Shown: positions 11,404 to 23,000 of the stretch, in pieces
How positions within the stretch are numbered: position 1 is the first letter of the stretch
How the letters are laid out: each line of letters begins with the position of its first letter
DNA from: Candolleomyces eurysporus
Lineage: Eukaryota; Basidiomycota; Agaricomycetes; Agaricales; Psathyrellaceae
DNA length: 64,000 nt
Direction of reading: 5' to 3'
Assembly: GCA_027579435.1 (NCBI GenBank)
Contig: JANBPK010000718.1
Span: 111,703-175,702, forward strand
The notes under the pieces: model-generated
Databases searched by the model: none
Seen by the model: the letters and a program-made list of their open reading frames with translations, nothing else
Told to the model about the DNA's origin: nothing
Position numbers and translations under genes: made by a program

Positions 11404-11780
11404 ATGGACTCTGTTCTCAATTCGGTACGCATTCTTGCTTCTCTTCTGGTGCTTGTCCTCACTTCGGCGGAAGCACGATTCTGATGGCAAACCGAGCAAC
11501 TTACCACCACGAATCCGCCGAAAGATAAACAAGGTGAGCCTTTTTTTTTACTCACTCACTCTCAGGGTCTAACGAAATACAGCGTAATTCTGACAACCCC
11601 AAAGGCTCACCGCCGCGATTGCGTCGAAAATTCAATAAGGTGAGTAGGCCTGGCTTTTGGCATTTGCCCCCACTCATAGCACAATCAGTTCTGTCGCTTC
11701 TTCCAGGCAACCGCCCCCGTCAACGCGTCCGCAGGAGGCTCCACCCAGGGCACGTCCACCGGCAATGATAATTCGGCAAG
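11404..11780 (+). CDS. Small hypothetical gene with two similar exons (3' end unresolved)
   Basis: Four consecutive exons have clean splice sites: 11404-11424 (ATG start, MDSVLNS), 11474-11533, 11583-11639 and 11707-11780. Exons 2 and 3 are phase-0, 60 and 57 bp long, and code for related basic peptides (PSNLPPRIRRKINK and KGSPPRLRRKFNK), which indicates an ancient exon duplication. Exon 4 is Ala/Ser/Thr rich. I could not follow the model securely past 11780, though open segments at 12336-12560 and 12780-12945 might belong to it. The family is unrecognised. The basic repeats would suit nucleic-acid binding, but that is inference. Confidence 0.4.
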
Positions 11781-14700
11781 GTAGGAGTTATAGCTTTCTT
11801 CCGAACGGGCCTATCTGACGTCTCCGGTAGTGCGTGAGCTGAAGAGTGTGCACCGAACGAGTAGCATTCCGGAGGTTGAGATACAGCGCCTACCCGTCGT
11901 GTTGTGTACTCCTTGGGATCGTGGACGATCTTGTACCAGTATTTTCAGATATGTAACAGTATTTGCGAGTTCTTCGTGTCCCCGACTCGACGTTCAAACC
12001 CCTCGTAATCTCGAAGCCACCCTGATGTAAACATGCCCCACCCGGTCGACAGCAGGGTTACCACAACGAATCGATGAAACTACTCCCGGATTCTGCCTCC
12101 TCCATCCCTAATCGGTCGGCTGTACCTTGACGTGCCGACGCCCCAACACCACCCCCTTCTTGGTTCGAAAACCAGAACCGTGGCTAGGAGCGGCACCTGG
12201 GCGTCTTACAGCTGCTGTTCCAGCACTTCAGCATCTCGACCCTCCTGACGTAGAAAACGATCGAAGACCTCAAGCGATTCTGCAACCACCTGCGACGACC
12301 CGTCTTATCTCCTACTACACGGTCACGGCGTTCCAATGCCCACTGTCAACGAAGAACGAAACAACGGGGAGACTGCTCGTCAAGTCATGCAGACGGCAGG
12401 CAGAGCCATCCAATCCTCAAACACAACGCTACACGCGATAGCGTCTTCTCCAACTCAGACTACCCTCCTCCGGCGAACGTGCCTGACGCCCAGCAAGGAC
12501 TTATCACCCCTGCCTGTATGGAATATCGCCAGGCAGGTCCTGAGTGGATCGGGTGGGAATGGTGAGCAAAATCTTATCCTCGGTCATTCGCTGGGTCGCG
12601 TCTCTTTCCCTGTCGTGTCTCGTCATCTCTTTCTCCCCCCGACATCTCTCCTCGTCCTCTCTTCCTTTCCCCGAGGTTGCTTCTCTTTGTTATATTCGGC
12701 TGATTCTGACTTCTATCTCTACCTCGCGAGCAGACCCAGCTCCTCTCCTACCCGATTCCTGCGTAGCCGACCCAGAGTCCGTCGAAATCGCCATGCGACT
12801 CGCCAACTGGACAAATCTCGACTCCAACGACGATCAGTACGAAAGGCTGCGCGTAGCCGGGCTAACCACCTCTTCGGCGATTGTGTATCTAGGGCGGGAC
12901 GGATTGCAATTGAAAGCGGCCTACCGCCGTCAACATTTCGATTAACTCCCTACCGTCCCACAGGTTCTGGCCTCCCGGCCCTATCGCCTTCGGGCGCTTA
13001 TCCTCCTCCAGTATAGACCCTCCACGATGCCAACCAACTACGTGCCAAACGCCGTGATGTCATCATCGGGTTTCACGGTAAGTAGTTCAACCTCCTTCGG
13101 TGATCTCGGCCTTGCTTGACCATAAAACGGAGAACCGAAGCCCTTAACCTTCATTCCGCTCTTCCCCTCAACGCCCACTGACCTGCGCTTTCGCACAGGT
13201 TCTGTCTCGCGATGGTTCGCTTTGTCGCTCGCTGCCTCTCTGGAATATATGGACTCCTGCCCCTCGCCCAATGAAGCAGGCTCAAAGAAGGTCCCAATCA
13301 TATTCGGTGAGTTGTTCCGTTTCCGTGGTTGAGACTGTTTCCGCTGAAGTTCACCCCGATAGGTCGTGCGTTGATAACTCTTGCACTCTTACGCGCGCTC
13401 TGCTGCAGCTCATAATAATGGGCTCGCTTCTCTCCCCGGGAACGGAAGCATAGTAAGTCTCTTTTGTTAAATCGATTTTATTTCGGGACTCAACGTAGCC
13501 AGGCTCATGGTTCCTTTCCACCCTCCCCATATGAGGCCTGTGGTGTCGTGTTGTATTCTGACTGACGTTGCTGAGAACGGTGCGGTTTTTTATGTGCAAT
13601 GGCTTGCAATGTTCTGATGAATAGGGCTCCAGGTACCCGTTGTTCGTCGTCGAGTACGTTGGTTACCCGGTGCGAGGCATCATCTTGCTTGTCGATTACA
13701 GCCTCCAGGTCTTCGCTACTTCATTGACGACGCCATACCACACCCTAGCAGACGTGTAGTGGACGGTGAGCGAGTATCCGTTTGATCAATGCTCAGGCGC
13801 CTAACCCCCCCCCCCCTCCCAACCGTTCACGGAGTGCGAGCAACCGCTTGGGTGATCCGAAATGTGCTCCTTTCACCCTCTGTCCTCTGTCTACTGTAGT
13901 GTGTGTTGACTGTTTTCGCGATGAACCTTTCCTCTGTATGAATCTTCCAGTATTATTTGAAAAAATCATTTTGTAACGGTCAAAGAATCGCATGAGTACA
14001 ATCACCGTATTGGCCTGATCTGAGCGTCCAGCGTCCAGAGTTTTACGACGCACCGTTCTCGCAGCATCTACTCTGGAATCAGCTGAAATCCAGGCTTTGC
14101 CTACCTCATTCACTCATACCAATATTTCATCCTGGAATCAGCGGACGTCCAGCCTCTGCCTATCTCATTGTCCATCTATCTGTACCAACATACGAACAGT
14201 CCTCTGCCACACAGGAGCGACAAGGCTGTTGAAGGTAAGAAGAAAACATCCCGGCCATCCCACTGGCGAGCTCCGAGAGGTCCAAAGTGAGCTACCTTGA
14301 GTGAGGTCGAGATCGATGAGGTTTAATCATCCACTTGTCATTACGTTGCCATATTCCTCCTCAGTTAAGTAGGTACCTATGCCTCAGAAACCAGAATGAG
14401 CACGAAAGATAAATCAAGGAGTCGACGACATATGCTGTCGCCAGCGACAAATTGCCAGCAAAAATCATGACAAAGTGTGGCTAACTATCAGGTCTCCAAT
14501 CGCTGAACATCTTCGCCACTCTGCTAGACCTGATACCCGGGGGCGGCATACTGTGGCACTGTCAACTATGTGCAACAAATGTCGCTTGCGTCAAAAGTTG
14601 CAACTTGAGTTCAGTTCAACCAGGTTCCTGCCCTGGGGCTCCCCTTAGCTTTCGAGCTACGTGTCATACTGGGAATTGACACTGAGCACCGAGTGCTGAG

Positions 14701-15839
14701 CGGGTTGGTTGAGTGAGGATGAAGCACAGCACAAAACGCGCCGCCAGAAACGAAGCGCGTGGAGATATGATTGAAACGCAAGTGTCAGCTTCTAGTCGGT
14801 AGAATGTTCGTCGAGTCATTCACTGGGCGCTCATTTCTTATCTGTTTGGCCTCAAGTTATGCAGCAGAAGCTATCGGCAATGGGTCCCGCAAAGCCATCT
14901 CCAAGGATATTGCAAGAGACATCGACGAAGAATGGGAACTATCCGTTCCCAATTCGGACCCCCAGTTCCCGCCGGCCCAACTACCCCTACCTATCGTGAA
15001 CATGCTATACGGCCTTAATTTATGCAGCAGAAGCTATCAACGAAGAATGGAAACCATCCCTTGCCGATTCGGACCTAGGTCCCGCCGGCCTAATCCCCGC
15101 CTAAGGTGAATGAATATGCTATGGACAGTCGAAAGAAGGAGGAAGGTCTTGTTTGGCATTGGTTAGAAGACAGCCTATGTGTCATTGGGCAGGTAGCGCC
15201 CGCTTCCTGCATTCCAATTGAAATTTGCTGTGTCGATTACGTCGGAACCAGGCATCTAGCTGCCTATCGGCATCCTTTTTGCTCAGTACTAAAGGGAGGG
15301 GTGAAGGATGAATCACGTAGAAAGGCTTAGACAGTACCTTTAAAAGAAGTTCAGGTGAAAGAGCATTAGGAAAGAGTCGTAAACATACTTAATTAATCGA
15401 CAAGATGAATAAATTGGAGGAAATAAAAGTTATATTGCCTGAAATCGGCAGGAGTGCAGGTGTCGCAATACTGATGTTTTGGAATCGCCACTTCTCCACC
15501 AGAAGAACCATCGCTGATAATGGATGGCGGACCTTCCAATCAGCTGATCAGGGATTATATAACCTTGTCAGACGTCTGTTTTTTTTGTGATGTAAGCGAC
15601 GTGCCTTCCTCCGTTCCGAGGCCATCTAGCCTCGGGTATTAGGGAAATTCAAAGCTGGCGCAACAGCTGTTTCGAAATGAAAAAANGTCGTTCCAGTTGC
15701 AAAAATGAGCTGTTGCGTATTTGATAACTCCCGTTACAAAACAGTGTTGCAGAAGTGTGTGAACGGGGCGGGGATTAAAATTGGAAATGCAGCAAGCCGT
15801 GATGCGCCGCCTAAACTGAGATGAGTTATTGAGAAGTTG
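11781..15839. other. Gene-poor stretch, only unconnected open segments
   Basis: Open segments at 12336-13016 and 12544-12945 (+) may be exons of the gene starting at 11404, but no reliable chain could be built. A C10 run lies at 13807-13816. The remaining DNA to 15839 holds short ORFs without recognisable domains and one N at 15686. Confidence 0.35.
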
Positions 15840-16421
15840 ACGTCGTTCTCCCTGTCTCCTGCTTGTCTACAACCATGCCTCGCAAAATGGAATGAAGAAA
15901 GACCATAAAGATCTTCCTAGACCTCTATCTGGCTGCTCTTGGGCGCAAGACAAGAATCAGGTGCTGTCCGCCGTGACGATGTAACATACTTGAGCACCGG
16001 CCGGGGAACTTCCGATGTTGGAGACGGTCCTGATCCCAAACCTTTGGCACAAGTGCAATGAACTTCGGTTGTTGCACTCACATCGTCTGTGGGAACCATT
16101 TTATGCAACACCCGCAACAGATTTTCTTGTTTCAAAACAGCTGTTGTGGTTGTTGCAGAAAACGGTTCCCACAGACGATGTGAGTGCAACAACTGAGGTT
16201 CATTGCACTTGTGCCAAAGGTTCAGGATCAGGACTGTCTCCAACGTCGGAAGTTCCCTGGCTGGTGCTCAAGTATGTCACATTGTCGCAACAGACAGCAC
16301 TTGATTCTTGTCTCGCACCCAAGAGCAGCCAGATGGAGGTCTAGAAAGATCTTTGTGGTCTTTCTTCATTCCATTTTGTGAGGCATGGTTGTAGACAAGC
16401 AGGAGATGGGGAGAACAACAT
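15840..16421. repeat. Fold-back element with 281 bp inverted arms
   Basis: The left arm (15840-16120) and the reverse complement of the right arm (16141-16421) align end to end without an indel around a 20 bp loop. By hand count about 29 positions differ, of which 27 are transitions (C/T or G/A) and 2 are transversions. The left arm carries landmarks such as GGCACAAGTGCAATGAAC and CACATCGTCTGTGGGAAC, mirrored on the right. No transposase is encoded; the paired ORFs on the two strands are a by-product of symmetry. A fold-back or MITE-like element, or an inverted duplication, would explain it. No clear target-site duplication was found. Confidence 0.85.
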
Positions 16422-17082
16422 AGTTAGGAAGTAGACCCTGGCTGGGGCAAAATGTTGGACTCATTTATGTACAAGAATGTCAAGAAATGCGCGAAAGTTG
16501 AAAAAAGTATCAAAAGAGTCATAGATGTGCCGAAATGAAGAAATGCTAAAATAGAACCGAAACGGGAGTGATGTGCTAGTGGGCGCTGCCATTATTGTGC
16601 TTCCCAATGGTCTTGAGGTGCCCTATCTATTTCTGGGACTATCAAAGCTGAAAATGTTGGTCCGCTGGATGACACAAGCTTCTATAGAGACAGTAGGTGC
16701 AACAAATCCCAGAGTTTGCAAGCTGTCTTGACAAAGCAAGAAGATCTCAGCCCAATTCTCTGAGGAGATTGTTGAGAATCTGTGGCAGTAGTCTGCAATA
16801 GCTCCACCCCATTTTGCATGGCAGAAGTTGGTCAGGACCAAAGCATCAGTGGTGGCATTCAGTTTGAGGCAGGTGGCAGCTTGTTTGAGCTTGAGAGGGA
16901 TTCAATCAGAAATATAGAGCTCAATGACTCACTTCTCCCATGGCCATCAAAAATAATCCACATGGAATCAAGCTATGATCGTTCATAGTGCCATTAGTTC
17001 CATGCAATATAGCCTGAACCGCATCAAGGAGAAGAGGTGACTTTAAACGCCCACTTGGGGCCTGATGTCAGATTTGGGCCGG

Positions 17083-17766
17083 TCAGATTTGCAAGCTGGT
17101 AAACAAGACATACAAACCCACCACAAAGCCTGGCTCACCCTTGGTGGCTGCCTGGTGAAATGGAGCAGGATTCTCAAAAAACAGAGGCCCAGTCTCAAGT
17201 GAGTTGGCCCAAAGGAGCCACTCATAAGCTTCACCTGGTCTGCCATTGTAGTTGTCCTGCAAATACTTCTGGAGCACAATAATGGCTTTAGCGGCAATGC
17301 TTGAGCAGGCACTGTTGATGTGATTGTATGAGTGAAGGAAAGGTGAGTAGATGTGCTGTGCTACATGTCATGAATCTGCTCACCATCAGCACAATTGGAT
17401 CCCTTACGCCCATAAGAGTATAGTCTTCCTTGGGGCAGACAAGATTAACAAGGTCTTGGAAAGTTTCATGGAATTTGCGAGAAGAGGATTTGAATGATAG
17501 AAAGGTTTTAGAAGAGAGGTAGAGCATGTGGTATAAGGTTGGGAGGTAGACATCCTTCCACTTGTGGCGAGTGGCTGATGCTGGGCATGGCAAGTGCCAA
17601 GGCATTCAGCATGGTCCTTGTAATGCTTGTTTTGTTCCAAGGCATTTTGGCTCAGGTACTTTGTGCCTGGCTCTCTGGCGCCAAGCCAGTGAGCCTTTGT
17701 GTTTTCATCAATTTGGCCGGTAAATTCTGTGTTTGTGTTGCCACAGGTTCCATGTGCACCGTCCAT
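17083..17766 (-). pseudogene. Decayed repetitive-family ORF (minus strand)
   Basis: Reading leftwards, fragments in alternating frames line up as one damaged coding sequence: ECLGTCHAQHQPLATSG, then WKDVYLPTLYHMLYLSSK, ANSMKLSKTLLILSAPRK, RDPIVLM, and YNGRPGEAYEWLLWANSLE followed by TGPLFFENPAPFHQ. Frame changes near 17560, 17400 and 17330 and internal stops break it. A second copy of its first motif (KCLGPCHAKHRPLHTSG) occurs at about 18080-18140. The phrasing resembles multi-copy proteins of basidiomycete repeats, but I cannot assign a family or function. Confidence 0.5.
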
Positions 17767-18129
17767 AGCTCCCTTATTTTGTGACCCATCAATATTTCAA
17801 TGTGTGTACAGAGTTCAACATTTGTCGCTGGTTAACAATCATGGCCTGGTCAACATGTATTTGTATGTGCTTAGTCCCTAACAATGATGCTGTTTGCCAT
17901 GTAACAATCACCAACAGTGTCAAAGTGCATTGTCTATGCACATTTCTTTACTCAAACAATCCTTGAATTGGTTGGCCCTCCATGTCATGACGAGTAATCA
18001 TTGACTCGGTTGACAGATCTTCATGTCAAAAATTCAATTTTGTATGTCCCCACCGTTCTTGTTCTTCAATTCTCTTGAGATCCATTTAATCCACTTGTGT
18101 GAAGTGGCCGATGCTTCGCATGGCAAGGG

Positions 18130-18249
18130 CCGAGGCATTTTTGACTGGAACCAGTGGAAAACAGCGGCTGGAGTGATGGCTGCAGATGCCGGAAGCACTG
18201 TCTTGGCACGCATCGACCCCCTGTAGTACCCGAGTCAAAAATGCCTCGG
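18130..18249. repeat. 120 bp repeat with 17 bp inverted ends, copy 1
   Basis: The repeat begins CCGAGGCATTTTTGACT and ends with its exact reverse complement, AGTCAAAAATGCCTCGG. The interior (GGCTGGAGTGATGGCTGC...) recurs in inverted orientation at 32490-32602. About 40 bp outside the left end (the CACACAAGTGG side) is also shared with the other copy, so the transposed or duplicated unit may be larger than the inverted-repeat core. Confidence 0.65.
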
Positions 18250-18499
18250 AACTGTATACAATGACCAATACTGAGTATACCTGCTTTCTCTGCAGTCACC
18301 ATGTCCCCTGCCCATGGACAGGCCATTGGCTCGCAGTCTGTCAACTGTGTCCATTGTGGGGAGTGACCTGACTCTGAGCAGAGAAATGGTTCACTCGCCC
18401 TATTGTCTCTCGCTTTACTTAGCTGACTCCATTGCCCATTCAGGACCCTTTTGCACTTTTTACGGACTGTTTTATTTCCACAGACCATTCTCAAATATT

Positions 18500-19636
18500 C
18501 TTAGAAGATTGTGGTTGTTAGGTGAGGTCCGATCCAAGTGTGGACACACAAACCAGAACATCTTATATACCCTTGAGACGGATTTTAGCGGACGTCTTAC
18601 CTTTCCCCCTCCATCAATTCGGACTCAAGGCGTCATTTCACATTTGCATTCTTTTCGATATAATTCTTCTCGTCTCTCATTGTCATCAATCTTGTCTACA
18701 ATTATAATTACTACCAATACATTTGTTCCACCCCTCACACCTCAAGTGATCAGGTTTTGAACCATTGTTGTCTTGAGCCCTCCTCATACCTCTTTACCCT
18801 TCCCTCTCACATCAAACTCTCTCTCATATCATCAGCCACCACACCACTTTGAGGATACGGCTGAAAGTTTCAAATGGGTTGTACCAGAGGGGAATGATGT
18901 TGAGTGCGCAGGTCATGCATCAGTTGTTTTGTCCTCTGACCTTGTCCACAACGATGACGACAACTCATCATTAGATAGTCCTCCTCCACTTGATGAGCCT
19001 GTCTTTTTTTTTTTTTTGGGATATTTTCTTTCATGGCCAGTCATCTGACCGCATACCAGCAAGAATGGTGAGAAGGAACAGCTGCAAAAAACTGCACATA
19101 TATATTGCCCATCTCCTTTGTAAAAAAAAATGATATTGGTTGGCAAGATTAAAGAACAGAGGGTGATCAAGAATGGAGCTCAGAGGTCCAGTGCACAAAG
19201 CGACATGGGCTTTGTCCTACAGGGGTGCACAAACAAATATACGGCCCAATTTGACATGTGGAAACAAAGTCAAAATGCCTCAGATAATTGCTGTGCGTAG
19301 CGACAGCCCATACCACTATGTTTTTACTTCTCAATTTCCGGACACTATGTTTTCTATTCCGTAAACACTATGTTTTCCGTTATGTTTGATTCTGTGAACA
19401 CTATGTTTTGGTTTGTCCATCAAGTGTGATCACATGCTTGATTATCGCGATGGGATCACTCTGCTATTGGGCAGCTGTCAAACTCTGTCTCAATCTCTGG
19501 GTGGTAGCTGCTGCCAATAGATAAACCACACAAGCAGAGCCGTGGCTTTATAATTGCACCACAAAGGGATTTTCCATGGCTTATGGATATGCCTGCCAGC
19601 CAGTGGTGAACTGGCACAATCTTTTTCCATTACTGT
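18500..19636. other. No convincing gene
   Basis: The ORF at 18773-19048 (+) is weak. At 19305-19410 the phrase ACACTATGTTTT is repeated about four times at intervals of 20-35 bp. Homopolymers T13 (about 19005) and A9 (about 19120) are present. Nothing else is supported. Confidence 0.4.
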
Positions 19637-19776
19637 ACTTCTGTTAGGAATCTAGTGAGACTCGGATATAGACCAGAATGAGACTGGAGCCCTACAATAC
19701 AGGCTCTAGGGTATAGATACAAAAAGTAGGGAGGCAGACTACAGCAGATGACTAGGAAGGATAGGAGTGAGGCAAG

Positions 19777-20084
19777 TGTTGAGGTTTCTCATTTTTATTA
19801 TTCTTATTGCACTATACGTTCTATCTCTTTCAGTCAATGCTCTCATCGGCGGCTCTCCTATTCATTCTATTTATAATTTTCTTAGTCAGTCTCGATCGGA
19901 CGCCAGTATATAATTCCTTAGTTTACGTCCGCCACCCCTCAGATTCTTTCTTACATCTGAGGGTGCGTATTCATACTTTATCTCGCCGTTACTGTATCAC
20001 TCACCTAGAGACTCTAGCCTTACATCGTGTCTCTTAGCCGTCCTCGCCGTTCATCCTCGCTGTCAGCCGTCTATTATTTTGACA
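19777..20084 (+). repeat. 5' LTR of the copia element (308 bp)
   Basis: It begins TGTTGAGGTTTCTC and ends TTATTTTGACA. It matches the 3' LTR except for one A/G difference (CCGCCACCCC here, CCGCCGCCCC there) and lacks the 55 bp internal duplication found in the 3' copy. Confidence 0.95.
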
Positions 20085-20095
20085 GTTATGAGCCC
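20085..20095 (+). promoter_or_regulatory. Primer-binding site, initiator-tRNA(Met) anticodon-arm type
   Basis: GTTATGAGCCC follows the 5' LTR immediately. It is the complement of GGGCTCATAAC, the anticodon stem-loop of fungal initiator tRNA-Met. This is the half-tRNA primer arrangement known from Drosophila copia, rather than priming from the tRNA 3' end. The site overlaps the gag start codon (ATG at 20088). Confidence 0.65.
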
Positions 20096-23000
20096 CGGTA
20101 GCGATACCGTTAATATCACCAAGCTTAACCAGCTTAAGGAGGATGGATCTAACTGGGCAGTTTATCGAGATCGCACTACCGACTACCTCAAATCGAAAGG
20201 TCTCCGCAGCCACCTCAACGGCCGCGTTAGAAAACCAGTCGAAGTCGTTGAGCGTTTCAATGAATCAGCCAGTATTATTCAATACTTCCGACCTGACGAC
20301 ACCGCCTTTGCCACACCCCTATCGGCCGAGGACGTCGCCAAGTTCGAAGATTCCGCTTGCGATTACGATAAGAACGAAGGCATCGGTAGCGACGTACTCA
20401 ACAACACGCTCCCCACTTCTATCTATCGCGAGATCCAATCCCACCGGACTCTAGCTGAGAAATGGTCGGCCCTACAAGCTATGTTCGAACATCGAGGAAA
20501 CATCGTTCAAATCAATATCCTCACCAAGCTTCAATCAGCCCGCTACACTAGCAGTTCCATGCGAGCCTTCCTTTCTCAACTCACCGAGTGGCGCAACGAC
20601 CTCCTCGACAACGACTACACTCTTTCTGACTCTCAATTCGTTACCTACATCACCACCTCGCTTTCGACTACCTCCGATTATCGAATGTTTATTTCGGCCA
20701 TTGAGGGCGCTGCCGAAGTAGCCGGCACAACGCTCTCTTTGGAAGTATTGAAGAAGCGCTTAATAGCCGAACACAAAGCGAGGAATGGCATCAATTCGAA
20801 CGCCACCACTTCCGGATCGGGCTCAGCCACGCTCACCGCAAGTCGTTCGAAGGATACAAAGGGAGGAAAGAAGAAGAAGAAGGCCGAATATTTTTGCACG
20901 ATATGCAATGTCAACGGCCATTCGAAGGAGCGCTGTTACGCGGAAGGGGGAGGAAAGGCACACCAGGCACCCGAGTGGTACAAAAAGAAGCAGGCCGAAC
21001 GTCTCGCGCAGGAGAGCAAGACTTTGAACACCGCTTCGACTACCACCACTTCGAAGACAGCCAACGTCTCGTCAACGACCTATTCATGCGTCGCCGAGGG
21101 GCTCTCTCATACCTTTTCACCCGTTGCTATGTCGGTCACCGCAAATGAGTATCAAGGTGTAATTCTCGACTGCGGCACGAGTGATCACTTCACCCTACAC
21201 CGTCACCTCCTCACCAACTATATCGAGATCCAGGAGCACACGAGGGTAGCTGACAATCGTGCTACGTACGTCGCTGGGAAGGGAACGATGGTTGTGGAGT
21301 TACCAATGGGACCAGGTCAGCCCCCAACAAAACTTACTCTCAACAATGTGTACTGCGTCCCCTCTTTCGTCTACACCCTCATCTTGACCACGCGCATGGA
21401 TTTGGCGGGCTACACCATCCTTCAGAAGGGCGGTCTTTCCACAATCACCGCTCCGGATTCAAAGGTTATTGGACGTGTACCCCTCGTTAGGGGACTATAC
21501 CGAGTCACTGATCCTGTCGGCGGTACCGACGGATCTGGTCCCTTACGTGCCAACGCCACGACTATGTCTTTTATGGACTTCCACATCGCGATGGGTCATA
21601 GGAGTTTCGGGGATTTATGGAAGATGATAGAGGCTGGGATGATAAACAGGGTCAAGATCAAGGATCTTGAAGGTACACTCCCAATTTGTCGTATCTGCAT
21701 CGAAGCGAAAGCGGTTCGGAAGCCGTTTCATGAGAGCAAGTCCCCCCACCCTACTTCGTATGCTCAGGAGGTGTCCTCCGACGTATGGGGCCCAGCAAGC
21801 GTCGAATCTATCGGCAGAAAGCGCTACTTCACCCTCTTCATCGACCGCTTCTCGCACGAAACACGAGTCTATTTCCTCCACAATAAATCCAACACCTTCG
21901 ACGCCTATCAGCGATACAAGGCATGGGTTCGTGTTCAACGCGACTCAGTCATCAAAGTTTTACGGTCAGATCGAGGGGGAGAATACTTAGGCGCCGAGTT
22001 TGGCGCCCACCTCGAGCACAACGGTACCGTCCGCAAGCTTACAACTCACGACTCTCCTCAATCCAACGGCATTGCTGAGCGCGCTATGGGCGTTCACGTA
22101 TCGACCGCTCGAGCTCTACTCCTTCAATCTCGCCTCCCAACTCGTCTCTGGGCCGAAGCTATTCGCTTCAGCGTGTGGCTGCACAACCGGCAATTTACTT
22201 CGTCGGTTCCGACCCTCAAGACCCCGCTCGAAATCGTCACTGGACAACGACCAAATCTCTCTGCTATTCAACCGTGGGGATCAAAGATTCTTGTCAAGAA
22301 TCTCGACGCAGGAAAACTGGAGTCCCGTGTATGAGAAGGGCGTTACCTAGGGCCGGACGAGGAGTCGTTGGGGATTCGGGTCTATTGGCCTGATAGGCGA
22401 ACGGTTACGGTCGAGAGGGAGGTTTATTACAACACCCCCAGGGCCAGAATTGTAGCTGTTGAGGGGGAGAAGAAGGACGAGGAGGAGGACAACTCTATAT
22501 ATGTTTTCAACGACGACAATTCAGCACCAAACCGTCAACCACAGCTTCGTTTCCCTCAGGAAGACGACGAGGAAGACAGCGAATTCTTCGCAACACCTCC
22601 ACCTTCACCTACCATTCCTCCTCCTAACCCTCCTTTTGTTCATACCGATGGAAATAATGAGGACGGCGACGATTTGCCGGAGCTCATGGATTCGGATTCG
22701 GAAGATGAGGAGGATGGAGAAGAAGAAGACGGGGATGACGACTTCTTTGATGATAAGAAGGTTGAGAAGGACTTGTTGAGGGAGGATGAGGAACGAGCGG
22801 AGGAAAGAAGGTCACCTACCCCTATGCCAACAAACTTACCTATCATCGACAAACCTCTTCAACACCGTAGCGCTGAACCCACTCAGCACAATGAAGGGGA
22901 CAACGAAACTCAGCCGACTTCGACACGATCTCGTAGGAACGCAGCACCTGCACCAGGGTTCTACAAGGAAACTCGCACCTACAACCGTCGAGAATCGTCA

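Noticed and set aside
15917..16344. Paired 109-codon ORFs as a duplicated gene
   Set aside because: They are the two faces of the fold-back palindrome and share its symmetry; nothing indicates translation.
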